The position numbers and the translations under genes are program-made. A stretch of 64,000 nucleotides of DNA, taken from Stenotrophomonas sp. ESTM1D_MKCIP4_1. GTDB lineage: Bacteria; Pseudomonadota; Gammaproteobacteria; Xanthomonadales; Xanthomonadaceae. How positions within the stretch are numbered: position 1 is the stretch's first letter; the number at the start of each line of letters is the position of its first letter. The notes under the pieces were generated by a model. That model saw only the letters and a program-made list of their open reading frames with translations. It was not told the DNA's origin and made no database searches. Positions 11,903 to 19,588 of this stretch are shown here, piece by piece. The DNA is taken from NCBI RefSeq assembly GCF_003086895.1, contig NZ_CP026004.1, forward strand, positions 684,084-748,083, given 5' to 3'.

Positions 11903-12329
11903 GCGCCTGCACAAACGCCTTCTCCTCGCGCAGGCCCTGCTGTTCGGCCTGCCGGGCGTGCTGCTGGGCGGCGCCGTGGCACTGGCGGCGGTTCACGTGG
12001 GCCTGGCAAAGGAAACCCGCCTGTTGAACCAGATCCTGCTGGTGGGCTGGGGGACCGCCGGGGTACTGGGCATCGTTGCCTGGTTGCGCCTCGGCAGTGA
12101 TGTCCTGCTGCGTGGCCGGGCCGGCCTGCACATGGCCGGCTGGGTCTGGTGGATCCTGCTGCTGCTGGGGGCCCTGGCAGCCATGCCCGCCGTTGTACTG
12201 GGTGTAGTGGTCGGGCTGACCGAGCGCGCGGAAGGTTTTGCCCTGCTGCTGTTTGGCCCGCCACTGCTGCTGCCGGCCGCGCATCTGGCCTGGCTGCGCT
12301 GGCGGTACCCCGTTGCCCAAGCGGCCTGA
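11895..12329 (+). CDS. Small integral membrane protein, second of two tandem paralogs
   Basis: With the TTG start at 11895 the protein has 144 residues. A longer version from TTG 11871 is open, but the 11895 start aligns with the N-terminus of the upstream paralog (TTG-encoded M, then DER) and has an AGGA sequence 8 nt before it. There are four probable membrane segments and the same FGLPG motif in the first; the C-terminal hydrophobic segments contain FGPPLLLPAAHLAWLRWR. No functional motif is visible. The 8-nt overlap with the first gene suggests translational coupling and perhaps a hetero-oligomer. Confidence 0.65.
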   Translation: MDERLHKRLLLAQALLFGLPGVLLGGAVALAAVHVGLAKETRLLNQILLVGWGTAGVLGIVAWLRLGSDVLLRGRAGLHMAGWVWWILLLLGALAAMPAVVLGVVVGLTERAEGFALLLFGPPLLLPAAHLAWLRWRYPVAQAA

Positions 12330-12424
12330 GCACCGGCCCCATTTGCTGGAAAAGCCCTTCTCAGGTACCGTTGCGACGCTGCCATGACGATGGCCAGCCG
12401 GTCTTCCCCTGAGCCAGGCGTTCC

Positions 12425-12946
12425 ATGTACTGCCCCTTCTGCCAACATGCCGATACCCGGGTCATCGACTCGCGCGTTTCCGAAGACGGCGCGACGATCC
12501 GCCGTCGGCGTGAGTGCGAGGCCTGCAACGAGCGCTTCAGCACCCTGGAAACGGTCGAACTGAAGCTGCCGGCCATCGTCAAGAGCGATGGCACCCGCGA
12601 GGCTTTCGACCAGCGCAAGGTACGCGCCGGTTTCGACCGCGCGCTGCAGAAGCGCGCGGTGCCCGAGGAAAAGATCGAAGCGGCCGTGCGCGCCGTGGTC
12701 CACCAGCTGCGCATCAGCGGCGAACGCGAAGTGCCGTCCATCAAGGTCGGTGAGTTCGTGATGAATGAACTGCGCAAGCTCGACCACGTCGGCTATGTGC
12801 GCTTCGCATCGGTCTACCGCAGCTTCGAGGACGTCGCCGATTTCCGCGAGGAGATCGAGAAGCTCGAGCGCGAGCTGCCATCCAGCAACGGACAGCTGCA
12901 GCTGCTGGGCGATGTCATCGCCCTGACGAAGAAAAAGAAGGGCTGA
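12425..12946 (+). CDS. nrdR: Transcriptional repressor NrdR
   Basis: The 173-residue protein starts [18 protein letters not shown]. The four zinc-binding cysteines are visible at 3, 6, 31 and 34 (CPFC and CEAC), with the RRRRECEAC segment characteristic of NrdR. An ATP-cone domain follows (about residues 49-139), beginning at [18 protein letters not shown]. NrdR binds ATP/dATP and represses ribonucleotide reductase operons. It lies directly before ribD, as in many gammaproteobacteria, but here about 120 bp of SMAG repeats separate the two genes. The C-terminal LTKKKKG tail is a common feature in this group. Confidence 0.97.
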   Translation: MYCPFCQHADTRVIDSRVSEDGATIRRRRECEACNERFSTLETVELKLPAIVKSDGTREAFDQRKVRAGFDRALQKRAVPEEKIEAAVRAVVHQLRISGEREVPSIKVGEFVMNELRKLDHVGYVRFASVYRSFEDVADFREEIEKLERELPSSNGQLQLLGDVIALTKKKKG

Positions 12947-12953
12947 CAGCCTC

Positions 12954-13046
12954 CATCCACGCATGGCGTGGATCTACTTCGCCCCGGTAAATGCCAACCT
13001 TGGTTGGCGCCGCTGCCCGGGTGCATGCCAACCGTTGGTTGGCACT
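12954..13046. repeat. Cluster of three SMAG-type palindromes
   Basis: The gap between nrdR and ribD holds a minus-strand GTAGATCCACGCCATGCGTG element (12954-12977), a plus-strand GTAAATGCCAACCTTGGTTG element (12987-13010) and a third hairpin ATGCCAACCGTTGGTTGGCA (about 13025-13045). Three hairpins lie between two genes that are usually adjacent. Confidence 0.8.
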
Positions 13047-13069
13047 GATGGCGGCGTTAACATGGCCGC

Positions 13070-14155
13070 ATGAGCACTCCGTTCACCGTCCTTGACCACC
13101 TGCACATGGCCAACGCACTGCGTCTGGCCGAACGTGCCGCCTACACCACCCGCCCCAATCCCATGGTCGGCTGCGTGATCGCCCATGGCGAACGCGTGGT
13201 CGGGCAGGGCTGGCACCAGCGTGCCGGGGGCCCCCACGCCGAAGTCTTCGCCCTGCGCGACGCCGGCAGCGAAGCGCGTGGCGCCACCGCCTACGTCACC
13301 CTTGAGCCCTGCGCACATTACGGGCGAACGCCCCCGTGTGCGCTGGCGTTGATCGAGGCCGGTGTAGCGCGCGTGGTCGCGGCGATGCGCGATCCCTTCC
13401 CGAAGGTCGATGGCGGCGGTTTCGACCTGCTGCGCAACGCTGGCATCGAAGTGGCCGAAGGCCTGATGGCCGCGCAGGCGCGCGAGCTCAACAAGGGCTT
13501 CCTGTCGCGCGTGGAGCGTAACCGTCCCTGGCTGCGGGTGAAGCTGGCCGCCAGCCTGGACGGGCGCACCGCGATGGCCGATGGCAGTTCCAAGTGGATT
13601 ACCGGCGCGGCCGCACGCGAAGACGTGCAGCACTGGCGCGCGCGTGCCGGCGCCATCCTCACCGGGGCGGGCACCGTGCTGGCCGATGACCCGATGCTGA
13701 CCGTGCGCCTGGACAACACCGAGGTGCTGCCACCGCTGCGCGTGGTGCTGGATGCGCGCCTGCGTTCGCTGGAATGCAGCCGCGTGCGCGAGGGCGGGGC
13801 ACCCACCCTTTACCTGCACGATGCAGCGGTCAGCGCGCCGGATGCGGCCGACGCCGAATTCGCCAGCGTGCCGAGCGTCGACGGCCGGCTCGATCTGGGC
13901 GCGGTGCTGGCACTGCTGGCCGAGCGGGGCATCAACGAAGTGCATACCGAAGCCGGTGCCACCCTGGCCGGCGCATTGCTGCGTGGTGGCTGGGCCGATG
14001 AGCTGCTGCTCTATCAGGCACCCACGCTGCTGGGTGATCGCGGCCGCCCGCTGCTGGCCGGCCTCGGCATCGAAGCGATGGACCAGCAGCGCCGCCTGCG
14101 CGTGATCGACCAGCGCCAAGTGGGTGACGACCTTCGCCTGCTGCTGCGCGCGTGA
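13070..14155 (+). CDS. ribD: Bifunctional riboflavin biosynthesis deaminase/reductase RibD
   Basis: The 361-residue protein has the usual two parts. The N-terminal deaminase domain has the zinc motif His56-Ala-Glu58 (GGPHAEVFAL) and Cys81 and Cys90 in LEPCAHYGRTPPC. The C-terminal reductase domain begins near RPWLRVKLAASLDGRTAMADG and has SKWITGAAAR. The enzyme deaminates and then reduces the pyrimidine intermediate made from GTP in riboflavin synthesis. Unlike ribE, ribBX and ribH it is upstream of the FMN riboswitch, separated from them by two minus-strand genes, so FMN feedback seen at 16213 should not directly affect it. Confidence 0.97.
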   Translation: MSTPFTVLDHLHMANALRLAERAAYTTRPNPMVGCVIAHGERVVGQGWHQRAGGPHAEVFALRDAGSEARGATAYVTLEPCAHYGRTPPCALALIEAGVARVVAAMRDPFPKVDGGGFDLLRNAGIEVAEGLMAAQARELNKGFLSRVERNRPWLRVKLAASLDGRTAMADGSSKWITGAAAREDVQHWRARAGAILTGAGTVLADDPMLTVRLDNTEVLPPLRVVLDARLRSLECSRVREGGAPTLYLHDAAVSAPDAADAEFASVPSVDGRLDLGAVLALLAERGINEVHTEAGATLAGALLRGGWADELLLYQAPTLLGDRGRPLLAGLGIEAMDQQRRLRVIDQRQVGDDLRLLLRA

Positions 14156-14167
14156 TGCGGTGAAGGC

Positions 14168-14225
14168 CATCCACGCATGGCATGGATCTACCGTGCTCTG
14201 GTAGACGCCAACCTTGGTTGGCGCC
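14168..14225. repeat. SMAG inverted pair
   Basis: A minus-strand element of the GTAGATCCATGCCATGCGTG type is followed by a plus-strand GTAGACGCCAACCTTGGTTG element. The pair sits between the converging ribD and the next minus-strand gene. Confidence 0.8.
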
Positions 14226-14231
14226 GTGGCA

Positions 14232-15110
14232 TTACACGCACTCTTCGGTCCACATCATCTGCGCGATCGGGCGCAGGGCCTTGCACTCCTGCGTCATCTC
14301 ATCGGCCGACAGCACCTGCGCCTTGGCCTTCAGTTCCTCGGCCATCGCGTCCACGCCGCTGATCTGTTCCGGGGCGATCTTCGCCACGCAGCTGCGGTGC
14401 TGCTGCAACAACAGGTCGCAGCCCGGCACGCCAGTCACCTTCGGGGCGCTGGCTGCTTCGGCCTCTTCCATCCACACCTGGAACGGGGCGAGCGCTTCCA
14501 GCACCGGGGTCACCAGCGCATCGAAGCTGCCGCTGAACCAGTACGCCTGGTCCGCACCGGAGTACAGCGTCTGGCTGCCCTTCACCGTGCGCTGCGTGCC
14601 GCGTTCCAGCGCCTGCGTGTAAGCCTCGATGAAACGGGTGCGGCTGGCCGGCTCGTCACTGGTCATGCTGGCGGCGAACAGCGGACGCACGCTGTCCAGG
14701 TTGGCCACCTGGCATGTGAAGTCGACCGTGGCGATCTTCTGGTCGTCCACGTACTCGTTGTCTTCGATGGTGCTGCCGGTGGCGCGGCAGGCAGATGCCT
14801 TCAGCACCCTGGCGTACAGCGCTTCGGTGGCGGCCGCGTCGACCTTGCCACCCACACTGGCCTGCAGCGCCATCCACGGTTCGGCCAGTGCCTTGGCCAG
14901 CGCGCCGGGCGTGGGCGTCACCGCGTCGTTGCCATCGTGGGCGCTGCGCAGGGCATCGTTGAGCGTGCGCGCGGCAGCGGCATCGTCTTCAATCAGCACG
15001 CGTGCGTACAGGTCCAGGGTCTGTTCGGGCGTCAGCGCCGGTGCGGCGGTGGCGAACACGGGGGCACACAGCAGGGCGCTGGCGAGCAGGGTGCGCAGAG
15101 GAGTCTTCAT
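14232..15110 (-). CDS. Uncharacterised exported protein
   Basis: From the ATG at 15108-15110 the protein has 292 residues with a clear signal peptide (MKTPLRTLLASALLCAPVFA, cleavage about TAA-AP). The frame is open for 14 more codons upstream, but that extension would precede the signal peptide, so it is rejected. The mature part is largely helical and contains six Cys residues (in SACRATG, FTCQVAN, GCDLLLQQHRSCVA, TQECKA and the C-terminal EECV), suggesting disulfides in the periplasm. I do not recognise a family. It interrupts the riboflavin gene cluster together with the Ax21-like gene upstream of it on the same strand. Confidence 0.6.
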   Translation of the reverse strand: MKTPLRTLLASALLCAPVFATAAPALTPEQTLDLYARVLIEDDAAAARTLNDALRSAHDGNDAVTPTPGALAKALAEPWMALQASVGGKVDAAATEALYARVLKASACRATGSTIEDNEYVDDQKIATVDFTCQVANLDSVRPLFAASMTSDEPASRTRFIEAYTQALERGTQRTVKGSQTLYSGADQAYWFSGSFDALVTPVLEALAPFQVWMEEAEAASAPKVTGVPGCDLLLQQHRSCVAKIAPEQISGVDAMAEELKAKAQVLSADEMTQECKALRPIAQMMWTEECV

Positions 15111-15193
15111 GACGGTGTTCCATTTCCAGTGGGATGGTGCAAAGCCGCGCAAGCCTAGCCCATTCCCGCATGCGCATGGAATCGCAGCTGCTG

Positions 15194-15224
15194 AAAAAAA
15201 AACGGGCCCCTTGCGGGGCCCGTT
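15194..15224 (-). terminator. Rho-independent terminator of the Ax21-like gene
   Basis: On the minus strand a perfect 10-bp GC-rich stem (AACGGGCCCC, loop GCAA) is followed directly by a run of T residues. It begins 25 nt after the stop codon of the gene ending at 15250, and separates it from the next gene on the strand. Confidence 0.92.
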
Positions 15225-15249
15225 CGATTACACGACGAGGATCGAGCAA

Positions 15250-15876
15250 TCAGAAGCTGGCGCGTACGCCGGCCGAGAACTGGGTGACATCGCGGTAGCC
15301 GGAGATCTCGCCTACCAGACCCCAGGTCCGGGTGAAGTTGATCTGGCCGCCGAGGGTACCGACCCAGGTGCCTTCAAAGTTGTTGCCGCCATCCATGTAA
15401 CCGGCCTTGATCCAGGCTTCGGTCATGGCCGAGGGCTTGCCACGCAGGCCCATGGTGGCGCGCACCAGGTTGGTGTGGTCCTTGTTGCGCAGGCGAACGT
15501 TGTAGATGTCCGAATCCACGGTGATTTCCGCCTGCTGGCGCACCCAGGCGATATCGGCGGTGTAATCCACGCGATCGCTGAAGGGCATGTGGTAGCCGAT
15601 GCCCAGCTCCGGCTGGTTCAGTTCCAGCTTGTAGCGGCCGTAGTCGTAGTTGTACGACTTGCTGGCGTAGTTCCAGGCGCCGAACACGTGGACCTGTTCG
15701 GCCAGGGCGAACGAGCCGCGCACGTAGCCACCGTCCAGCTTGGGGTCGTCCAGAAGGTCATCGTCGGTCTGGAACTGGGTCCAGCCACCTTCCACATAGG
15801 TGTAGCTGAGGCCGTCGGCCAAGGCCGAGAACGGAGCGGCGGCCAGCAGTGCGGCCACGATCAGGATCTTGCGCAT
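15250..15876 (-). CDS. Ax21-like outer-membrane beta-barrel protein
   Basis: The protein has 208 residues. The signal peptide is residues 1-20 (MRKILIVAALLAAAPFSALA) and the mature protein begins DGLSYTYVEGGW, which closely resembles the start of Ax21 proteins of Xanthomonas and Stenotrophomonas. The rest alternates amphipathic strands with turns and ends in aromatic Phe (VTQFSAGVRASF), the signature of an outer-membrane barrel recognised by the BAM complex; eight strands would fit the length. Ax21 was once proposed as a secreted signal but is now regarded as an outer-membrane or vesicle protein of unclear role. It has its own promoter region and terminator. Whether it is Ax21 itself or a paralog cannot be decided here. 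Confidence 0.72.
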   Translation of the reverse strand: MRKILIVAALLAAAPFSALADGLSYTYVEGGWTQFQTDDDLLDDPKLDGGYVRGSFALAEQVHVFGAWNYASKSYNYDYGRYKLELNQPELGIGYHMPFSDRVDYTADIAWVRQQAEITVDSDIYNVRLRNKDHTNLVRATMGLRGKPSAMTEAWIKAGYMDGGNNFEGTWVGTLGGQINFTRTWGLVGEISGYRDVTQFSAGVRASF

Positions 15877-16017
15877 GGGAATTCCTGTGAATTTCAGTCC
15901 ATTGGCGGGCCACCCTCTCGGCAGTCCGTGGCGACCTCATGTCGACCGGGATCCGAGTTTAATGAAACTTTTACAGATTGCGAGCGACGGGCGTCACAGG
16001 TGGCGGCCGGTTCAGCT

Positions 16018-16151
16018 GGGGGTCGGATCTGTCTGCCCCCTGCAGCGGCCAGGCGGGGTCAGAGCCCTTTCCTGTGGAAAGGGATCCGACCCCAGGCCCA
16101 GGCAGCAGGAGGGGTCGGATCCGTTTGCCCAAGGCAAACGGCTCTGACCCC
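16018..16151 (+). repeat. Three GGGGTC-family palindromes upstream of the FMN riboswitch
   Basis: A short unit (16018-16042) is followed by two full units: GGGGTCAGAG with stem CCCTTTCC/GGAAAGGG ending GATCCGACCCC, and GGGGTCGGAT with stem CCGTTTGCC/GGCAAACGG ending CTCTGACCCC. The last unit has a different inner stem that is still fully paired, showing compensatory change. They fill most of the gap between the Ax21-like gene and the riboswitch. Confidence 0.85.
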
Positions 16152-16179
16152 AGGCATCACCCCGTTCAGCCCGGGCTGG

Positions 16180-16185
16180 TACACT
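16180..16185 (+). promoter_or_regulatory. Candidate -10 box for the ribE operon
   Basis: TACACT lies 28 bp upstream of the start of the riboswitch and is a fair sigma-70 -10 hexamer. No convincing -35 hexamer is present 17 bp upstream, so this is tentative. Confidence 0.35.
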
Positions 16186-16212
16186 GCACGGGCCGGTTCG
16201 CCGGTACACAAA

Positions 16213-16351
16213 CGTCTTCAGGGCGGGGTGCGATTCCCCACCGGCGGTAGGTGCGTACGCACGAGCCCGCGAGCGCCCCGGCCATCGGTCGGGGGTCAGC
16301 AGATCCGGTCCAATGCCGGAGCCGACGGTATAGTCCGGATGAAAGAAGACG
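16213..16351 (+). ncRNA. FMN riboswitch (RFN element)
   Basis: The conserved core is clear: closing stem CGTCTTC at the 5' end pairing with GAAGACG at 16345-16351, then CAGGGCGGGGTGCGATTCCC, ACCGGCGGTA, GCCCGCGAGCG, GGTCAGCAGATCCGGT, GCCGGAGCCGACGGTATAGT and CCGGATGAAAG. This is a full RFN aptamer that binds FMN. It stands 80 nt before the ribE start and should control ribE, ribBX, ribH and perhaps nusB and thiL. The expression platform (16352-16431) has a hairpin CAGGGCCTTCGAGGCCCTG at 16357-16375 and a later GCGGCGTTTTT; whether control is by termination or by masking the ribosome-binding site is not clear. Confidence 0.96.
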
Positions 16352-16431
16352 GTGCTACAGGGCCTTCGAGGCCCTGCGCCCGCCTGTTTGCCTTGCGGCG
16401 TTTTTCGCTCACTTTCCGCGGAGAACGTTTC

Positions 16432-17058
16432 TTGTTTACTGGAATCATCGAAGGCGTCGGCCGTCTGGCCGCTCGCGAAGCCATCGGCGGCGATGTCCGC
16501 TTCACCTTCAACGTCGGCAGCCTGCCGTTCGACCACGTGCAGATGGGCGAGAGCATCGCCATCAACGGCGTCTGCCTCACCGTCATCGCGTTCGACGCGA
16601 CCAGCTTCCAGGCCGATACCTCCACCGAAACGCTGGGGCTGACCACGCTGGGCCAGCTGGCCGAAGGCGCGGTCATCAATCTGGAGCGTGCCATGCGCCC
16701 GACCGATCGCCTTGGTGGCCATCTGGTCAGCGGCCATGTCGATGGCCTCGGCCAGGTGCTGTCCATCCATGAAGACGCGCGCGCCCAGCGCTGGCGCTTT
16801 GCCGCCCCGGCCGCCCTGCGCCGCTACATCGCCAAGAAGGGCTCGATCTGCGTGGACGGTGTCAGCCTGACCGTCAACGAAGTGGACGGCGAAGGCTTCG
16901 AGGTCGCCCTCATTCCGCACACCGTGGCCAACACCGCCTTTTCTGTAACCGGCGTGGGCAGCGCGGTGAACCTGGAGATCGACCTGGTGGCCCGTTATGT
17001 AGAGCGTTTGATCGGTGTGCCGAGCAACGGTCAGCACGCACAGGGAGATGCCGCATGA
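16432..17058 (+). CDS. ribE: Riboflavin synthase, alpha chain
   Basis: Starting at TTG 16432 the protein has 208 residues and begins MFTGIIEGVGRL, the invariant N-terminus of riboflavin synthase. A GGAGAAC ribosome-binding site lies about 7 nt upstream. There are two homologous lumazine-binding halves, with INGVCLTVIAFD in the first and VDGVSLTVNEVD in the second. The enzyme dismutates two molecules of 6,7-dimethyl-8-ribityllumazine to riboflavin. The much longer open frame upstream of TTG is not coding, because it runs through the riboswitch and repeats. The stop codon overlaps the ribBX start by 4 nt (ATGA). The gene is called ribC in E. coli nomenclature. Confidence 0.96.
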   Translation: MFTGIIEGVGRLAAREAIGGDVRFTFNVGSLPFDHVQMGESIAINGVCLTVIAFDATSFQADTSTETLGLTTLGQLAEGAVINLERAMRPTDRLGGHLVSGHVDGLGQVLSIHEDARAQRWRFAAPAALRRYIAKKGSICVDGVSLTVNEVDGEGFEVALIPHTVANTAFSVTGVGSAVNLEIDLVARYVERLIGVPSNGQHAQGDAA

Positions 17059-18155
17059 ATTTCGCCCCCATTCCGGAGATCCTGGAAGACATCCGCCAGG
17101 GCCGCATGGTCGTCATCGTCGATGACGAGGACCGCGAGAACGAAGGCGACCTGATCATGGCCGCCGAGCTGGTCAAGCCGTCGGACATCAACTTCATGGT
17201 CACCCACGGTCGTGGCCTGGTGTGCCTGCCGCTCACCCGTACCCGTGCGGCCGATCTGGGTCTGGCGCCGATGGTGCAGGCCAATACCGCGCAGTTCCAG
17301 ACCAACTTCACCGTCAGCATCGAAGCGGCCGAAGGCGTGACCACCGGCATTTCCGCCCATGACCGCGCCCACACCATCCGCACTGCGGTGAAGCCCAATG
17401 CCAAGCCGGCCGACCTGCACCAGCCGGGCCACATCTTCCCGCTGATCGCCCAGCCGGGCGGCGTGCTCACCCGCGCCGGCCACACCGAAGCGGGCGTCGA
17501 TCTGGCCATGCTGGCCGGCCTGGAACCGGCCGGTGTGCTGGTGGAGATCCTCAACCCCGATGGCAGCATGGCGCGCCGCCCGGAACTGGAAGTGTTCGCG
17601 CGCGAGCACGGCCTGAAGATGGGCTCCATCGCCGATCTGATCGCTTACCGCCTGGCCACCGAAAAGACCGTCGAGCGCGTGGACGAGCGCGAGATCGACA
17701 CCGAGTTCGGCCCGTTCAAGCTGGTGACCTACCGCGACCGCATCGCCCACGACCTGCATTTCGCCCTCGTGCGCGGCACCCCGGTGGCGGACACCCCGAC
17801 CCTGGTGCGCGTGCAGGTGGAAAACCCGCTGGCCGACCTGCTGCACTGGCGTCGCGATGATTTCGGCGTGGCCGCCACCGATGCCCTGCGCGCGATTGCC
17901 GCCGAAGGGGCGGGCGTGATGGTGGTGCTGCAGGCCCCGCGCGACGGCGAGGCCCTGCTGGCCCGCCTGCGCCAGCAGCCGGCGCCGGTGGTGCCGGGCA
18001 AGGACAAGGACGTGAGCCAGTGGCGCCGTAATGGTGCCGGCTCGCAGATCCTGTCCGACCTGGGCCTGGGCAAGCTGCGCGTGCTGGGCACCCCCCGCCG
18101 CCAGGTGGGTCTGGCCGGCTACGGCCTGGAAGTGGTGGAGACGGTGACCCTGTAA
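17055..18155 (+). CDS. ribB: 3,4-dihydroxy-2-butanone 4-phosphate synthase with degenerate GTP cyclohydrolase II-like domain
   Basis: The protein has 366 residues. The N-terminal RibB domain (about 1-205) has the catalytic acidic loop VIVDDEDRENEGDLIMAAE, THGRGLVCLPLT and HQPGHIFPLIA. It makes the four-carbon precursor of riboflavin from ribulose 5-phosphate. The C-terminal part (about 210-366) has the fold and length of GTP cyclohydrolase II and begins TEFGPFKLVTYRD, but the zinc-binding cysteines of active RibA (the LRCDCG region) are absent, and I see no Cys in this half. This corresponds to the RibBX form, so a separate RibA should exist elsewhere. It overlaps ribE by 4 nt and is under the same FMN riboswitch. 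Confidence 0.9.
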   Translation: MNFAPIPEILEDIRQGRMVVIVDDEDRENEGDLIMAAELVKPSDINFMVTHGRGLVCLPLTRTRAADLGLAPMVQANTAQFQTNFTVSIEAAEGVTTGISAHDRAHTIRTAVKPNAKPADLHQPGHIFPLIAQPGGVLTRAGHTEAGVDLAMLAGLEPAGVLVEILNPDGSMARRPELEVFAREHGLKMGSIADLIAYRLATEKTVERVDEREIDTEFGPFKLVTYRDRIAHDLHFALVRGTPVADTPTLVRVQVENPLADLLHWRRDDFGVAATDALRAIAAEGAGVMVVLQAPRDGEALLARLRQQPAPVVPGKDKDVSQWRRNGAGSQILSDLGLGKLRVLGTPRRQVGLAGYGLEVVETVTL

Positions 18156-18167
18156 TCGTCTCCCGAT

Positions 18168-18199
18168 GGGGTCGGATCCCGCACCGCGGGCTCCGACCC
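18168..18199 (+). repeat. Short GGGGTC-family palindrome
   Basis: GGGGTCGGAT, stem CCCGC, loop ACC, GCGGG, then CTCCGACCC. It keeps the outer arms and the GGAT internal loop but has a shortened, different inner stem. It lies 12 bp after the ribBX stop codon. Confidence 0.75.
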
Positions 18200-18201
18200 T
18201 G

Positions 18202-18268
18202 GTAGCGCCGGGCCATGCCCGGCGGACATCCCGCGGCCCCTGGCAGGTGCCGACCGTTGGTCGGCACA
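18202..18268 (+). repeat. Two SMAG-type palindromes between ribBX and ribH
   Basis: GTAGCGCCGGGCCATGCCCG (18202-18225) and the hairpin GTGCCGACCGTTGGTCGGCA (about 18247-18268). Together with the neighbouring GGGGTC unit they occupy the 157-bp gap that splits the riboflavin operon. Confidence 0.8.
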
Positions 18269-18312
18269 CCATGCGGTAGAATCACCCCCTTATCGAACCC
18301 CCCAAGCCGCAT

Positions 18313-18780
18313 ATGAGCCACTACGAAGGCGATCTTCGCACCCCCGAGTCGGCGCGCTTTGCCATCCTGGCCAGCCGCTGGAACGCCCGCATCACCGATA
18401 CCCTGGTTGCTGGCGCCCGCCAGAGCCTGGCTGGCAACGGCATCACCGAAGCCAACATCGACGTGATCCGCGTGCCGGGTGCCTGGGAGCTGCCGCTGGT
18501 TGCCGCGCGCCTGGCCGCCGCCCATGAACACGCCGCCATCCTCACCCTGGGCTGCGTCATCCGTGGCGACACCCGCCACTACGAACACGTGGCCGATCGC
18601 TGCGCCGAAGGCCTGATGCGCGTGCAGCTGGATTTCGGCGTGCCGGTGCTGAACGGCGTGCTGGCGGTCGAACGCGTTGAAGACGCCGAGGCCCGCGCAG
18701 GCGGCAGCCACGGCAACAAGGGCGAGGAAGTCGCACTCGCCGCACTGGAAATGGTCAATCTGCTGGAGCAACTGCCATGA
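18313..18780 (+). CDS. ribH: 6,7-dimethyl-8-ribityllumazine synthase
   Basis: The 155-residue protein has the lumazine synthase motifs [14 protein letters not shown] near the N-terminus, [18 protein letters not shown] (substrate site), [16 protein letters not shown] with the catalytic His, and [13 protein letters not shown]. It condenses the RibB product with the pyrimidine made by RibD to form lumazine, the substrate of RibE, and normally assembles into a 60-mer or pentamer shell. The start codon is an ATG that is consistent with the family length. It overlaps nusB by 4 nt (ATGA at 18777). Confidence 0.97.
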   Translation: MSHYEGDLRTPESARFAILASRWNARITDTLVAGARQSLAGNGITEANIDVIRVPGAWELPLVAARLAAAHEHAAILTLGCVIRGDTRHYEHVADRCAEGLMRVQLDFGVPVLNGVLAVERVEDAEARAGGSHGNKGEEVALAALEMVNLLEQLP

Positions 18781-19256
18781 ACAAGAACACCCAGGGCAAG
18801 CCCTCCGGTAAACCCGTCCGCCGCGATGGCATCGACCCGGTGCTGCGTTCGCGCGCCCGTCGCCGTGCCGTGCAGGCTCTGTACGCCTGGCAGATCTCCG
18901 GTGGCAACGCCCAGTCGCTGATCGCCCAGTTCGCCCACGAGCAGGCCCGCGAAATTGCCGATCTGGCGTATTTCGAAGCGCTGGTGCATGGCGTGCTGGA
19001 TAACCGCCGCGACATCGACGAAGCCCTCGCCCCGTACCTGGACCGTGGCATCGAAGAAGTGGACGCCATTGAACGCGCCGTGCTGCGCCTGGCCGGCTAC
19101 GAACTGCGCTACCGCCTGGACGTGCCGTACCGCGTGGTCATCAATGAAGCCATCGAATCGGCCAAGCGTTTCGGCTCCGAGCATGGCCACACCTACGTCA
19201 ACGGCGTGCTGGATCGCGCCGCCGTGGAATGGCGCAAGGTCGAATCGGGTCACTGA
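18777..19256 (+). CDS. nusB: Transcription antitermination factor NusB
   Basis: The 159-residue all-helical protein has the NusB hallmarks [15 protein letters not shown] in the N-terminal helix, and [27 protein letters not shown] and [18 protein letters not shown] in the C-terminal half. NusB with NusE binds boxA RNA for rRNA antitermination. The N-terminal 20 residues are basic and disordered, as in other Xanthomonadaceae. It is coupled to ribH by an ATGA overlap, so its expression may partly depend on the FMN-controlled operon. The link from ribH to nusB and thiL is common in gammaproteobacteria. Confidence 0.97.
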   Translation: MNKNTQGKPSGKPVRRDGIDPVLRSRARRRAVQALYAWQISGGNAQSLIAQFAHEQAREIADLAYFEALVHGVLDNRRDIDEALAPYLDRGIEEVDAIERAVLRLAGYELRYRLDVPYRVVINEAIESAKRFGSEHGHTYVNGVLDRAAVEWRKVESGH

Positions 19257-19271
19257 CCCGGTTCCGCGTCT

Positions 19272-19296
19272 GGCGGATGCCAACCTTGGTTGGCAC
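19272..19296 (+). repeat. SMAG-type palindrome (GATGCCAACC type)
   Basis: GATGCCAACCTTGGTTGGCA hairpin 16 bp after the nusB stop codon. The head reads GGCG instead of GTAG, so this copy is slightly degenerate. Confidence 0.65.
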
Positions 19297-19314
19297 GGCT
19301 GGATGCTCGCGTGA

Positions 19315-19402
19315 TCGTCGAAATATGGGGAAACCCGCTTTGGTCGTCGAAACGTGGGGGAAACCCGCCGGGATCGTCGAAACATGCGGGAACCCGCTTT
19401 GG
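19315..19402 (+). repeat. Three direct repeats of about 30 bp, TCGTCGAAA...AACCCGC
   Basis: TCGTCGAAA occurs at 19315, 19344 and 19374. Each copy is followed by a short G-rich tract and AACCCGC. The period is 29-30 bp, and the third copy runs directly into a SMAG inverted pair. The units are not strongly palindromic, so they are different from the REP families. No function is evident. Confidence 0.8.
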
Positions 19403-19485
19403 TAGAGTCGACTGTTAGTCGACTGCCTTTCGATCAGCGATCAAGACGTCGGACGGAAGAGCAGTCGACTAACAGTCGACTCTAC
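19402..19485. repeat. SMAG inverted pair, GTAGAGTCGACTG family
   Basis: Two GTAGAGTCGACTGTTAGTCG-type hairpins face each other around about 34 bp. It is the second copy of the pair seen at 3924-4010; stem-loop bases differ (GTTAG against GTCAG). Together with the preceding repeats it accounts for most of the 332-bp gap between nusB and thiL. The gap may contain a separate thiL promoter, but I cannot point to one. Confidence 0.85.
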
Positions 19486-19588
19486 CCAGTCGGTTCCAGT
19501 CGGCTGGGCCCCGCCAAGTTCATTTCATCGGCACGACCCGCCCGCATTCGCGCCCGCCGCCCATCCATGCACCCCGCCGGAGCGCCTC

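Noticed and set aside
16251..16431. Extension of ribE coding upstream of TTG 16432
   Set aside because: The frame passes through the FMN riboswitch; the conserved N-terminus MFTGIIEG begins exactly at the TTG with a good ribosome-binding site.
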